NCBI GenBank assembly: GCA_024195265.1
Contig: JAJLRJ010000001.1
Location: 9,536,585 to 9,600,584, forward strand
Source of the DNA: Dendrophyllia cribrosa
Lineage: Eukaryota > Cnidaria > Anthozoa > Scleractinia > Dendrophylliidae
Reading direction: 5' to 3'
DNA length: 64,000 nucleotides
The first letter of the stretch is position 1; every line of letters begins with the position of its first letter. The notes below the pieces were generated by a model. It worked only from the letters and a program-made list of their open reading frames with translations, was not told where the DNA came from and ran no database searches. This document shows, one piece after another, positions 45,551 through 56,927 of this stretch. A program made the position numbers and the translations under genes.

Positions 45551-46456
45551 ATGAAAGCAAGTGAAAGTCTCCACACATCGCTCATTGCAAGTTGCGTCTT
45601 CAACATCTTCTTATCCTATACCGCCATTATGTTGAACAGTGTCACAATCCACGCCTTGAGAAAAACTTCGTCGCTACCAAAACCTTTAAAAACACTGCTT
45701 CTGAGTCTGGCTGTTTCTGATCTTGGTGTTGGTTTAATCGTCCAACCTTTGACCATTGCAGTTTCTGTCATTCAGTTCGAACAGAACACTGAAAACAGTC
45801 AGTTTTATAGTGTGTATCTCGCCACGGGTAATTTATTTCTTTTTGCTTCATTCTTTGGTGTCATGGCTTTAAGTGCAGACAGATTCTTGGCGATTCATCT
45901 TCATCTCAGATACCAGGAACTTGTGACCCACAAGCGTGTTGTTGCTGGGGTAATTTCTTTATGGGTTTTTAGCGCAGTTCTTTCATTTGTGAGGTTATTG
46001 ATCGAGCCAAATATTAGTTTCGTGATTTTTGTCATTATACTTGCCTCTTTTATCTTAACTACTACACTGCTTAACTGCAAGATATATGCAGCCGTGCGAC
46101 GCCATTCTAACCAGATTCAAGCCTTGCAAGTACAGCAAGAAGCACAGAATGGCGAAATTGAAAACGTTGCAGGTGCGAGGAAATTTGCAATCGGAACAGT
46201 CTTCGTATATCTCGCGTTTACGGTTTGTTATTTACCAACCCTTTGCTATTTACTTGTTTTTGCAATTTATGGACCAAATAATACTGTAAAGGTTTTCCGT
46301 CTTTACACTTTGCAGACACTAACATTATTGACTTCATCTCTCAATCCACTGATTTACTGCTGGAAGTTGAGACACATTCGACACGCTGTCATGAACATAC
46401 TGCGGAATATAGTGCGAAGAAGTCGTAACATGAATCGGAAACAACCGTCTAACTGA
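45551..46456 (+). CDS. Rhodopsin-like (class A) GPCR, intronless, copy 2 (301 aa)
   Basis: Close paralogue of the receptor at 40300-41211 in every helix. It has the same SLAVSDLG in TM2, DRF at the end of TM3, SLW in TM4, CYLP in TM6 and NPLIYCWKL in TM7. The ECL2 is short and the usual extracellular Cys pair is absent. The most variable parts are the ends of TM2 and TM3 and the extracellular side of TM6/TM7, where a ligand would sit. I chose the ATG at 45551 because it aligns with the start of copy 1 (MKxxxSLH). The upstream 320 bp also resembles that of copy 1 (ACTCTGCGCACTGATAGTG, then GCTGCGTTCTAGTACAGA). The ligand and G protein partner are unknown. Confidence 0.92.
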   Translation: MKASESLHTSLIASCVFNIFLSYTAIMLNSVTIHALRKTSSLPKPLKTLLLSLAVSDLGVGLIVQPLTIAVSVIQFEQNTENSQFYSVYLATGNLFLFASFFGVMALSADRFLAIHLHLRYQELVTHKRVVAGVISLWVFSAVLSFVRLLIEPNISFVIFVIILASFILTTTLLNCKIYAAVRRHSNQIQALQVQQEAQNGEIENVAGARKFAIGTVFVYLAFTVCYLPTLCYLLVFAIYGPNNTVKVFRLYTLQTLTLLTSSLNPLIYCWKLRHIRHAVMNILRNIVRRSRNMNRKQPSN

Positions 46457-46879
46457 GCTTAAGATATGTTATATTGTTATATTAAAAAAAATTCAACTTT
46501 GTTAATAGAAAACAAAACAAAACAACAAGCATCTAAATTCAACTAACCTAAACAGTCTTTGTAACTTTTTATTTGAATAATTACAGTGGAACCTCTTTGG
46601 GACACCTCTTAAGGTGTAAATTAGAGTTTGGCCGCAAAAGCTTTTCTTTCCTAGAAAAAAGGGTAATTTATTAAAATAAATTACCTTTGAACATTAGAAA
46701 TTTAGAATATAGAATTTTATTTAAGCAACGTTTGAAGGGATTTTTTATGTAACGTAATTATCTTATATTTTACTTTTCTATTAAATCTGTACAGTTCATA
46801 TTTTTAGGCTAAATATTTTATTCTTTTATTTTTATTGTAACAGGAGCCCATTGATAACAGTGCTTTTCTTTTGCACTGA

Positions 46880-46902
46880 TGGGTTATCCTGATAAAATAT
46901 TC

Positions 46903-46934
<32 letters not shown>

Positions 46935-48985
46935 TGATTCTCTCCAGTTGCCGGATGTTCTACTGGGTAATGTTTATTGTGTCTCAGCCACTCCCCGTAG
47001 CTTAGAGACACAACACTTTCCTCAACAAGTGCGCAGTTCCAAGAATGGCCAAAATTTTTACACTTCCAAGGAAGTCAGGTACATCTAACTTTCCAAACCA
47101 GGTCTTTGCACCTTTCGATATGCTTCCAAGAGCACCAATCACGATAGGTATTATTGTGACTTTCAAGGCTCCATGAATCCTTCTAATTTCAAATGCTAGT
47201 TCCAGGTACTTTTCAACCTTCTCCTCCTCAGTCCTGGTGATATTCTGGTCCGCTGGCACAGCTATATCAATAAGTGTCCATTTCTATGTATCTTTATGCA
47301 CTAGAGGTATATCTGGCCAATTATGCTTCAGCACTTTGTCTGTGTAGATAGTCATGTCCCAGGTAATCCTCACTTCTCCATTCTCGGTGATCGGCAAGGG
47401 TTGATGGTCATACCACTTGTCAGTACACTCTATCCCATACTTCCTGCACATATCCCAGTGTACCCGCAGGGCTACCTTGTCGTGACGCTTCCTATACTCA
47501 CTCCGGGCAAGCTTCTTACATCCACTAACAATGTGTCGTACTGTTTTAGTGGCATCTCCACACAATCTACACAGTGGTGTCTCTGAAGTCTTATCTATAC
47601 TGTACTTGATTGAGTTTGTTCTTAAAGCTTGTTCCTGAGCAGCAAGAATCAAACCTTCTGTCTCCTTTTTTAAGAATCCATTCCTGAGCCATCTCCAAGA
47701 CTCCTCTCCAGCTTCATCTGATATTTGTTGGACAAACGCACCATGTAAGGTTTTCTCCTTCCAGTTTTTAACTTTCTCTTCTTTCCTCCTCCTCTCATAG
47801 TCCTGCAGGCTCTTTTCTTCAACAATCACTTTCTTCTTCAACGCAGCTTGAAGCATCCACTCTGTGCTCTCTCTTAGGTAGCCATGAAGGGTTTTGCTCT
47901 CCCTACTTACACACTCCTCGATGTCAATCAATCCTCTTCTCCCTTCCTTTCTAGAGAGGTACAGCCTCGCAACATTACTCCTGGTGTGCAGGCAACCATT
48001 CATTGCCAAAATCTTCCTAGTTCTTCTATCCATGTTGGCTACCTCCTCCATTGTCCAGTCCACAATCCCCGCACTGTAGCGTACTACACCTACAGCCCAG
48101 GTGTTAATGCCACCGATCAAATTTCCTCCCTTGAGTTTTGACCTACACAACTTCATGACTCTTCTGATATACTCCGATGTTATCTTGCCTTTCATATTGG
48201 TGTTGAGAGTCTGGTCCAACTGTAAGATGCCAAGATATTTAAAACCTTCTTCCTCTGTTTCCCCGATGTGCTGGTCGTCGGGTAGGTCTATTCCACTGCT
48301 GCCAACTTGTCTTCCTCTTCTCATTTCCAGGACAGCACACTTGTCAAGCCCAAACGACATCTTAATATCTTGCGAGAAGATCCTTCCTACTTGAATAAGT
48401 GAGTCTACGTTGATCTTTGCTAGTTCCGTACAACTTCAGATCATCCATGAAAAGCAGGTGGTTAATGGGTTTCGTGTCCTTTGCCAGTCTGTATCCAGCT
48501 CTCATTTTTTGTAGTACTAGGGTCAAGGGCAACATGATCACTATAAACAGTAGTGGTGACAAGGAGTCACCTTGAAAAATTCCTCTCCTAATGTCTACCT
48601 GCCCGAGAACCGTTCCTCCTGATTTCAATACTGTCTTCCAGTTCTCCATGCTGTTGCTGATTATAGAGATCATATTCTTGGCAGCCCCAACCATCGCCAG
48701 GCATTTCAAGGTCCACGAATGTGGCACCATATCATATGCCTTCTTGTAGTCTATCCAGGCCGTTGACAAGTTTGTCAACCTTCTCCGGCAGTTCGTCAGG
48801 ATTGCCTTATCTATAAGCAATTGATCTTTAGTTCCTCGAGATCCCTTCCTGCACCCCTTCTGTTCATCTGTTAGCAGTCCATTCCTTTCTAAGTGCTGGT
48901 ATAACTTCTTTCCCATAACTCCTGTCAAGAGCTTCCACATCATGGGTAAGCAGGCAATGGGGTGGTAGTCGCTGGCCAGGGCCCT
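46880..48985 (-). pseudogene. 5'-truncated LINE with RT and restriction-like endonuclease (R2-type)
   Basis: On the minus strand, about 48985-48362 encodes the RT core: [16 protein letters not shown] (motif A), [13 protein letters not shown] and [11 protein letters not shown] (motif C, FMDD). A single-base frameshift near 48420 moves the frame. 48360-47284 then continues with the thumb region and a C-terminal CRLCG..H.....C finger followed by RKRHDKV and WPDIPLV. After one in-frame TAG at about 47284, LIDIAVPADQNI continues to 47002. Finger, RHD/RHN-like, PD and D motifs in this order are those of the restriction-like endonuclease of R2/NeSL/Hero LINEs. The 3' end carries a (TAA)n tail (about 46900-46935 on plus). 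The 5' end breaks into another repeat near 48980. It is a dead copy with few lesions. Confidence 0.85.
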
Positions 48986-49280
48986 CTATTAAGGGGACAC
49001 TTCTTCTGGTCCCGGCCCGCAAAATGCTCATAAAATTTTTGTTGTTATCACCTCTATTAAAGGGACACTACACACTACTAAGGGGACACTTTTCCTGGTC
49101 CCGGCCAGCAAAACGTTCATATAATCTTTGTAATGATCACCTCTATTAAAGGGACACTTTTCCTGGTCCTGGCGGGCAAAACGCTCATATAATCTTTGTA
49201 ATGATCACCTCTATTAAATGGACATCTCTATTTAGAAGACACTTTTCCTGGTCCCAATGGTGTCCCTCGATGACGGTTCC
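48979..49280. repeat. Three tandem copies of CCTCTATTAA(A)GGGACAC repeat
   Basis: ACCTCTATTAAAGGGACACT, TTCCTGGTCC and CATATAATCTTTG recur three times at spacings of about 60-80 bp. Related words occur in the element at 5802-6161. The LINE 5' truncation point falls at its left edge. Confidence 0.7.
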
Positions 49281-49303
49281 CTACTGTATACTCTCTTTGT
49301 TAT

Positions 49304-49493
49304 ACAAATAGATTCCATTTTGCCGTGCGTCTGTTCAGTTATAGATCACAGATGACGTTAAAATGTGGTAACAAGAAAAAAGTGGCCAACGAGCCGCAGG
49401 CGAGTCGGTCACTGATGTTCAGTTCGTATCACATGTTGACGTCTTCCGTGATCTATAACTGAACAGACGCACGGCAAAATGGAATCTATTTGT
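49304..49493. mobile_element. 190 bp foldback MITE
   Basis: ACAAATAGATTCCATTTTGC at 49304 pairs exactly with the right end at 49493. The arms extend through GTGCGTCTGTTCAGTTATAG for more than 45 bp. The loop has no coding content. Confidence 0.8.
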
Positions 49494-50077
49494 TTTATAC
49501 AATAACAGGGAAGAAAAATTAGCCTCGTAGCATTCCACGATTTTTTTCTAATTTCGGAATTTAAACACGTCAACAAAACTACTTTTCGCTTCCGTTTCGT
49601 GTAAAGCAATTTGTCAAATTCGCAATTGAAAGCGTGTATCATGTCGTTTATTAGAATATACACGCACTTGTGACCTTAGCATGACGTAAATTCTCTTCCT
49701 AAGCGGAAATTGAATAAAATTATTTTTATCAGTCGCAATTGCGAAAAAATTTGGAAAAAATGTTTTCATGTTATCTATTTTTGGTAACCACCCGAATACA
49801 CCGGTTTTACACTTTTCCGAAATGTTTTTTTTTGCGTGTGCGATAAAGATCGATTACAATTGAAAACAATGGAAATCATTTAGGAAGCTTATATTTTCTT
49901 TATCATGGTCCTGATGGATCACTCGATTCGATCCATCTAAAAGCGCATTATCTTTTCTCCCCTGAATGATCTAAAAGGGGGCTTAGGGGTGTGGATTCCT
50001 GGGGGTTATGCGTTATGTCCCGTTAGCATGCTCTCTCTCTCCAGGCGGGACGGGAATAAGAGATCGAGATAGTTTAT

Positions 50078-50516
50078 TTAAAGTGCCCATAACCTCTTTT
50101 TTTTATTTCCGTATCTAAATCTATATGTCACGTAATGAACATCTGCGAAAAAAATTTTATTCCAGCAAAACGTGAATATTTTATGATTTTTTAAAGTCTT
50201 CGAAATTTGCCGCCATTTTGGTCCACCATTCGCATTTGTCTCCTCTCGGTCCCTCTCGGTTAACAAAGGATCCGTGACGTAGATTAAGGAACACATAACT
50301 TCAAACAAAGGAACTTGTGACTTCAAACAAAGGAACTGTGACGTAGATTAATGAAAATGTGAGCCCGTTGGCCTTCTTAACAGCTGGACGGGTATACCGC
50401 AAAAAAATAGGATTTTGAAGATTTGAAATATTCATAAAAAATTCGCGTTTTGTGCAAAGCGCAAAATTGTTTCGCAGATGAGAAAATAAAAAAAAAAAAC
50501 GTTATGGGCACTTTAA
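50078..50516. mobile_element. 440 bp MITE, ends TTAAAGTGCCCATAAC
   Basis: TTAAAGTGCCCATAACCTCT at the left is matched by AACGTTATGGGCACTTTAA at the right, each next to A/T runs. Inside is a direct repeat of ACTTCAAACAAAGGAAC. The TTAAAGTGC start resembles the ends of the elements near 7784-8415 and 16795-16997. Confidence 0.7.
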
Positions 50517-53115
50517 TAAATACCTGACCAGGCCTAGGGCTGAATTGCATTCATAAGGAGTAAGTAATAACCATGGGGACGAGCTTGCTCTCTTCGGGCG
50601 GCCGGGATTTCGACCAAGCTCCGCTTAAAACAGCTCAAACAGCTCAAAGGCCGGTAACGTCAGATCCGATCAGCCTAATTTCCTATCATGATTTAAATAA
50701 ACTCTCTTCCTAAGACAATGTTCAGTGTTGACACTTTTTCCTCGAAATAAGCTGCTTTTTGGGGTATATCCCACGCTTCCCTCTCTTGGCAACCGTTTGT
50801 GATTTTCAAACTCGACGCGAACGCGGTATAGAACTGGGTCGAAGGTCAAATATTCTGCTTCTAAAGGGTGGTACAGGCGATTGACGTACAGCAGTATTTA
50901 CTCCATCCCCACAGCGGCAATACTATTCGATCTATTGTCGTAATTGACCAATCCCGTAGGTAGACCTGTAAACAGTGCGAATATTTGAATATTGCGGGGT
51001 TTTCAGCGGAGAGAGAATCGTACGTTTTGTGAAATCTTGAGCTTTGGGTGACATACGCCCATACAAATTTAGAAGGAGTTACTTCCCCGAGAGGGGGGAG
51101 GGTGGCAGTTATCTATGCTCAGCTTGCTCGTAATTTTTTAGAATTTATGCCAAACTTCAGTTGTGTGCTTACGTTTAAGTTTACGTTTGAGTCACATAAG
51201 TGCACGGCGATCTCTTTACACTGGTATAATCCAGCTTTACTTGCTTTTAATTTACTGAAATGGTTGCCGTAGTGTTGAAGTGTTATTGAAGTATCCATAC
51301 ACAGTTCATTTATAATACTGTAGGTAATTAACGCTAGACTCCTACGCAGTGGTTTTGGAGCTAACAAACTCTAGTAGTTCATTTGCACAATACCACACTT
51401 TTTTCAATTCATTGCGGTTTATTTGTTAATTGTCTCTTGCCTGCGAGTTTGAGTTTGCGTTATATAACTTTTTTGCTTGTAAAGTTGGTCTCTTATCGCA
51501 AGAAAGCAAAACTCTGTTTATTACATATTTAAGCTGCATTGTTATCATGACTAAATAATGCTTATAGTAAACAAAACGAGAAAAAAGATTCAAAGCTAAG
51601 TGCTAGTAAGAAAACCTTTTCCGTATAAGCCTCAATATACAAATATCACTAGAGCCATTTACTGACCGCGTACGTCATTGTCTTTTTTTCTCGGGAAACA
51701 AGTTTAAAGCCCACAAAGAACAAAACAGCGAATTACGTCAAGAACAAACAAAATGTTTTCCGCGTTCTTAAAACCGCAAGTTCCCTGTCAGGTTTTATAA
51801 AGTTGTTTTATTCAGGTGTGTTTTTTGCATTTGTCTGCTGCAGCCAACAAGAAAAGACTTCGGTGGCCTTCGGTGAAATTTGGTAAGTTACCTGATTCGG
51901 TTGTTTATCAGTTTATAGAACATAAGCTTAAAACTACAAGGCGCTCGTTTTTTCTCTGCATCAGTGCAAAGATGGGTTTTCTTTGATGCTCTGGGACATA
52001 AAAATTAGACTACACTCTTTTCGGCAGCGCTCGCGGGATGTATGACTGCGTGTGTGGAGTAGGAAAAGGAAATCGCAAATGGCTCGAAAACGAGCGACTG
52101 AAAAAGCAAAAATATTATTATCTATTAAACTGGTCGTATATACATATTACGTGATATCGATTTTAAAAGAAGATGTGCATGATATTATAATTATGGTAAG
52201 CGACAGGCTATGAGTTGAATAAAATCAACCTGCGAAAGTCATAAAAAGTTTACCTGACAATTTTCAACAACCAAGATATTTGTAACCGATATGCATTAGA
52301 GATTCGTTTAGAGATTCGGTTTAACTCAGCCAAATGCCTGCGTAGCGAAAATGGTTTCATTAAATGGTCACACCATTCCTGGATTTCGTCCACAGACTCA
52401 AAAGTTAGAACTTTACACTTCGTGTCTCCATATTTGACTCTGGGAGTGAGAGGGTTTAACCACGATTTTGAGGCCATTTCCGGCTCGATATTGCTTAGTT
52501 CGTGCTCATTTTTCAGCCCTTTCAAGAGATTTTCAAGTCCTCATCTAAGCAATGTGATTTTGTAAGTTCCTATTTGATTTCGAAAATCTTGAAAATCCTA
52601 AAGCCGATCGCGCGATAAGCATTTACTGATTACATGAGCGAAAGCTATTACATTTCAAGTAGCTCTCAGTTTTCTTTTCGCAGAAGTGCTGCTTGTTTAT
52701 ATGGCAGTCATTGTTATTTTTATTTTTGGCATAAAAGGTAGTAAAGGAACTGTTAATGTATTCGGCACAAAAGATTTATCGAACTCCGAAGTTTTCATGT
52801 CCAGCTGTTGCTTACTGTCGCCGTTACTCTAAAGTTTTGCAAACGGCCACATCCTTTTTTAGTCTATAATTTGCGATTTTGTGAAGTGGTGGTTAGTGGC
52901 ATTTTCTGACCCAGTATACTTGAAACCATTTGAACTTACTCACAATAAAACAATGAAAAAACAAATATTGATACTTATAAAACTTTCCGCATTCGGCTAC
53001 CGGTAATATTGTTGCTTAGTAAACTTAAAAGCTTTGCAAATGCCACATCCTTTTTCTCTGATATAATATACAATTTCGAGCAGTGGTGAAGGCGGCATTT
53101 ACCTATACATGAAAC
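50517..53115. other. Spacer, one possible coding fragment
   Basis: A minus-strand reading frame at 52250-52525 (91 codons, with WLNPLTPRVKYGD and DEIQEWCDHLMKPF) ends at a possible splice donor (GTCAG|GTAAAC at about 52254). I do not recognise it and it may be a fragment of a repeat. Two diverged copies of a block with GCAAA..GCCACATCCTTTTT occur at about 52810-52930 and 53010-53115. Nothing else is identified. Confidence 0.35.
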
Positions 53116-53117
53116 CA

Positions 53118-53525
53118 TAAATGTGTGATGGTTCGTATTTTTAAATTTAGAAGAAATGTATGGGAATATCCAAAAGGTTCACTTATCGTAATATACTGTA
53201 ATAAATATTTATATATAAGATCAAAATAAACATATTTTTGCCTGAAATGTTATGTGTTGTCATTCTTGAAGCTGAAAACAGCGAATTTAAGCGATTTGAA
53301 GGGTTTTACATCGGAAGTTCACCGTCCGATGCAAAACCCTTCAAATCGCTTAATTTCCACGTTTTCAGCTACAAGAACGACAACACACAACATTTCAGGT
53401 AAAAATACGTTTATTGTGATCTTATATATAATGAATATTCATCGCGGTATATTACGATCAGTGAACCGTTTCGATATTTCCATACATTTCCTCTAAATTG
53501 AAAAATACGAACGATCACACAGTTT
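53118..53525. mobile_element. 408 bp nearly complete palindrome (foldback element)
   Basis: The ends TAAATGTGTGATGGTTCGTA and its diverged complement (TACGAACGATCACACAGTTT) start two arms of about 180 bp. The best-kept inner part is TTTAAGCGATTTGAAGGGTT paired with AACCCTTCAAATCGCTTAA across a loop of about 30 nt. No gene inside. Confidence 0.8.
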
Positions 53526-54000
53526 GTGTGGGGTACCTGTGACTAAATGCGGTCAAAAATTGGTAGTTTCTTGGTGTTGCGGATGGTGTGATCACCAAAT
53601 GACGTAAAACGAAAGATTCAAAAGACACTGAACAATACTCACACCACAACACAAAAGCTAACCAACAACATAGTGGCTTCCGCAACACCAAGAAACGCCC
53701 CAACAATGTAATACAATCACTCAAGTATACCAAACCTCAAGAGAGAAGGCCATGCCTGTTGAGAAAAAACACGCCGCATTCAAGAGTTTGTCAGCTTTCC
53801 ATGACTGTAGCTGTTTGATTTACATAACTCATGCGAAAGAACCTCCTTTTGCTTATAATTTTGTATAAATTCCACCTATTGTAGCAATAAGCTTCTCGCT
53901 TGCAAGACAGTGGGAGGATATTACCAGCATTCTAAGCGTGCAACGAACGATAGATAAGTGCGGGTGAAATGGAAAAAAAAAACACATTTTCCTTCAATTC

Positions 54001-54167
54001 CTATTCATAACACTCCTAATGATATGCGAAACTGAAATACATTAAATTAACACATCCTTTGCGATTCAATGCACGCAGGCATGTGCAGAAGGGTGTCCTA
54101 AGGGTATAAATACTGAGTCAAAGCAGAATAGCACTCCTTTCGTGCTTAGTCTCAGCCAGCGGAGCAG
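54001..54167 (+). repeat. Left terminal direct repeat of the DIRS-like element, with TATA box
   Basis: It starts CTATTCATAACACTCCTAAT and ends CAGCCAGCGGAGCAG. GGTATAAATACTG at about 54103-54115 is a good TATA box about 105 nt before the leader ATG (54219), so transcription probably starts inside the repeat. No mismatch to the right copy was seen by eye, suggesting a recent insertion. Confidence 0.85.
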
Positions 54168-54218
54168 CGAACGAGATCTCTCTGGTTTTTTCGACCCACG
54201 CGAATTTTTTCTGGAATA

Positions 54219-56659
54219 ATGGCTGAAGTTCCAGCGCCGGGAGTACAATTTCCTCGACCACCAGTTAACCCTCCAGCACAAGGCCCACAAGTTGCACAGG
54301 CTGCTCAAGTTCCACAACCCGCGCAGGTCGCACAAGCTGCTCAAGTTCCACAAGCTGTGCAAGTTCCACAAGCTGCTCAGGTTCTACCAGCCGCAGAAGC
54401 CGCACCAGTGCTACAGGCTGCACAGGCAGTGGGTCAAAATGCTGCTCAAAATGATGTTGCCGGCGAACAAACCGAACTTGAGGTAAATTTTATGTCCCTG
54501 TTTTGTCTTGTTACATTTCGCGTTTTCACCGTTTGGGAACATATTATACGCTTGGTTTATTTATCTTACGTAAACCTAGGTTTATTCTTTATCGTGGGCG
54601 TGTTGCATTTGTCTTTGCATAAGTTTTGTTTTCTTTGTATCAACGGCATGTTTGCATGTCAGGCATCTATTTGTGTTCCCCAAAGGTTAGTTTCTTGTTT
54701 TAGAACCCTTTCTTGTTATTGTGGGTGGGAATTTTGTTCTTTAGGTTCGTTTGGGTGTGGTCCGCTTTCCTTCCTATTGTGTCGGCTATCCTTTATAGTT
54801 ATGGGTTTTTGTTATTCAAATTTCGTATTTTTTTTTTTTTAATCGCGTGTCGTCGCGGGGGTGGGATAGTGTTGGTTTGTATGGGTACGTCCTTTTGCCA
54901 AGTTATTCTTAGTATAACATTTTAATTACGCCATGTGTAGTCTCGGGGGTGAGATTTCGGTTTCATCCTGATTTATACGCAGGGTGTAGTCCCGGGGGTG
55001 AGCCTCGGTCTCATCCTGATTTATACGCCGGGTGTAGTCCCGGGGGTGAGATTTCGGTCTCATCCTGATTTATACGCCGGGTGTAGTCCCGGGGGTGCGA
55101 TTTCGGTCTCATCCTGATTTATACGCCGGGTGTAGTCCCGGGGGTGAGTTTCGGTCTCATCAGGATTTAGACGCCGGGTGTAGTCCCGGGGGTGAGATTT
55201 CGGTCTCATCCTGATTTATACGCCGGGTGTAGTCCCGGGGGTGAGTCTCGGTCTCATCCTGATTTATACGCCGGGTGTAGTCCCGGGGGTGAGATTTCGG
55301 TCTCATCCTGATTTATACGCCGGGTGTAGTCCCGGGGGTGAGATTTCGGTCTCATCCGGATTTATACGCCGGGTGTAGTCCCGGGGGTGAGATTTCGGTC
55401 TCATCCTGATTTATACGCCGGGTGTCGTCCCGGGGGTGAGATTTCGGTCTCATCCTGATTTATACGCCGGGTGTAGTCCCGGGGGTGAGCCTCGGTCTCA
55501 TCCTGATTTATACGCCGGGTGTAGTCCCGGGGGTGAGTTTCGGTTACATCCTGATTTATACGCCGGATGTAGTCTCGGGGGCGAGTTTCGGTCTCGTCCT
55601 GATTTTATACGCGGGGTGTAACCCCGGGGGTGAGTTTTGTCACCAGAATTTAGACGCCGGGTGTAGTCCCGGGGGTGAGTTGTTTCACCAGGTTTTATAC
55701 GCCGGGTGTAGTCCCGGGGGGGGAGTTGTTTCACCAGGTCTTATACGCCGGGTGTAGTCCCGGGGGGAGTTTCGGTCTCATCAGGATTTAGACGCCGGGT
55801 GTAGTCCTGGGGGTGAGTTTTCTCACCAGGTTTTCATACGCCGGGTGTAGTCCTGGGGTGAGTTTTCATTTATACGCCGTGCTTAGACATGAAACGAGAA
55901 TACGCTGGGTATGTTTATTGAAGGATATGGATAAGTCATGTATTCTTACAAGGGCAAAGATTCACTAGGTATGTCCCGTTAGGGAGCATATCTTAATTCG
56001 CTGGGTGTTTCTTTATGGTCGACAGATGAGGTGAATTTGTGATAGTTATTAGTTCTACTTGTCATGGCGTGTTGTTGATTCGGAATTTTTTCTCCTTTTA
56101 GAGGTTAAAAGCTGAAGTCCTGAGGTTGAACCAGACGGTTGAGACAATGACTAAATCATCGGTAGAGAACTCCTTAATGAAGATTATGGCCTATGCATCT
56201 CGTCCCTTATCAGATTTCAATAAATATGAGGCCCTGGAAATGTTGGAATCGCTTCAGCTTACTGCCCAAGATACTAAGCATGATCGTCAGAATTTTTATC
56301 GTTTGGTTTATCAAACAGTCCGAGGGAAGCTTGATGTTCCTCGAGACCAGTTTAGAAGTCTCGTCTTGCGCCTTCTGGGAGATAAGGATCACGAGAAAGT
56401 GTTTGATTGTGTGGCGAAGGTAGAGAAGCACTATCAGTCGAGAAACCGGGCCGGAACCGCAGCTATGTCCCCTTATTTCAGAGAGGGCCGGGAAAGGAAC
56501 GCTAGGAATTTCCCGAGGAATCCGGGAAAGTCTATCACGTGTTTTTATTGTGGCAAAGTTGGCCACATTAAGCAATTTTGTGAGGCAAGAAAAAGAGATG
56601 CTTCTGGAAGCATGGGGCTGCAGAAGAATGGCACGTTTTCGGAGTCTGCCACAAAATAA
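54219..56659 (+). CDS. Gag-like protein of the DIRS-like element, two exons (273 aa)
   Basis: Structural, probably RNA-binding protein of the retrotransposon. Exon 1 54219-54482 (88 codons) starts MAEVPAPGVQF and is Pro/Ala/Gln/Val-rich with repeats of VPQAAQ and VAQAAQ. It ends GAG|GTAAAT. Exon 2 56102-56659 follows the strong acceptor TTTTTTCTCCTTTTAG, in phase 0. Exon 2 has a probable coiled stretch (LKAEVLRLNQTVETM), a helical core, then one CCHC zinc knuckle (CFYCGKVGHIKQFC), the nucleic-acid binding motif of Gag proteins. The codon just before exon 2 is the in-frame TAG of the acceptor. The 1619 nt intron contains a GC-rich tandem array. Exon 1 may also be spliced to the two later blocks. 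Confidence 0.8.
54934..55880 (+). repeat. 49 bp GC-rich tandem array (about 20 units) inside the Gag intron
   Basis: The core unit contains GTGTAGTCCCGGGGGTGAG followed by ATTTCGGTCTCATCCTGATT and TATACGCCGG. Some 20 units run with few changes, then degrade at the right end from about 55620. The unit holds the palindrome CCCGGG. Reading frames across it (for example 55436-55757) exist only because the unit lacks stops in some frames. Confidence 0.9.
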
Positions 56660-56927
56660 ACTGTGAACTTTCCTAGACAAGATATGTTAACCTGATTTAG
56701 ATTTCTGTTTGGGTAATAAACGTACCTTCAATTCAGTTGTGTCTTATTTGAGTGATTTTTCTCCTACTTAGTAAGGAATTCGATAGTCTCAGAGTTCTGA
56801 TAGCTTTGAAAACAGGGTCTCTAGTTACCCTCCCAGGATTACTGGGTCGGAGCTGTCATCTCTCTGCTGACTACTTTGGGGTTTCACCCGTGGGAATAAT
56901 GCCTTCTGTTCTTGATGTTTTCCCTAG

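Noticed and set aside
47323..48394. Plus-strand frames opposite the LINE
   Set aside because: Antisense shadows of the minus-strand RT and endonuclease frames.
55436..55757. Reading frames across the GC-rich array, and the idea of a CRISPR array
   Set aside because: The 49 bp units are contiguous with no unique spacers, and frames arise from a stop-free repeat. The locus is inside a retrotransposon intron of an animal.
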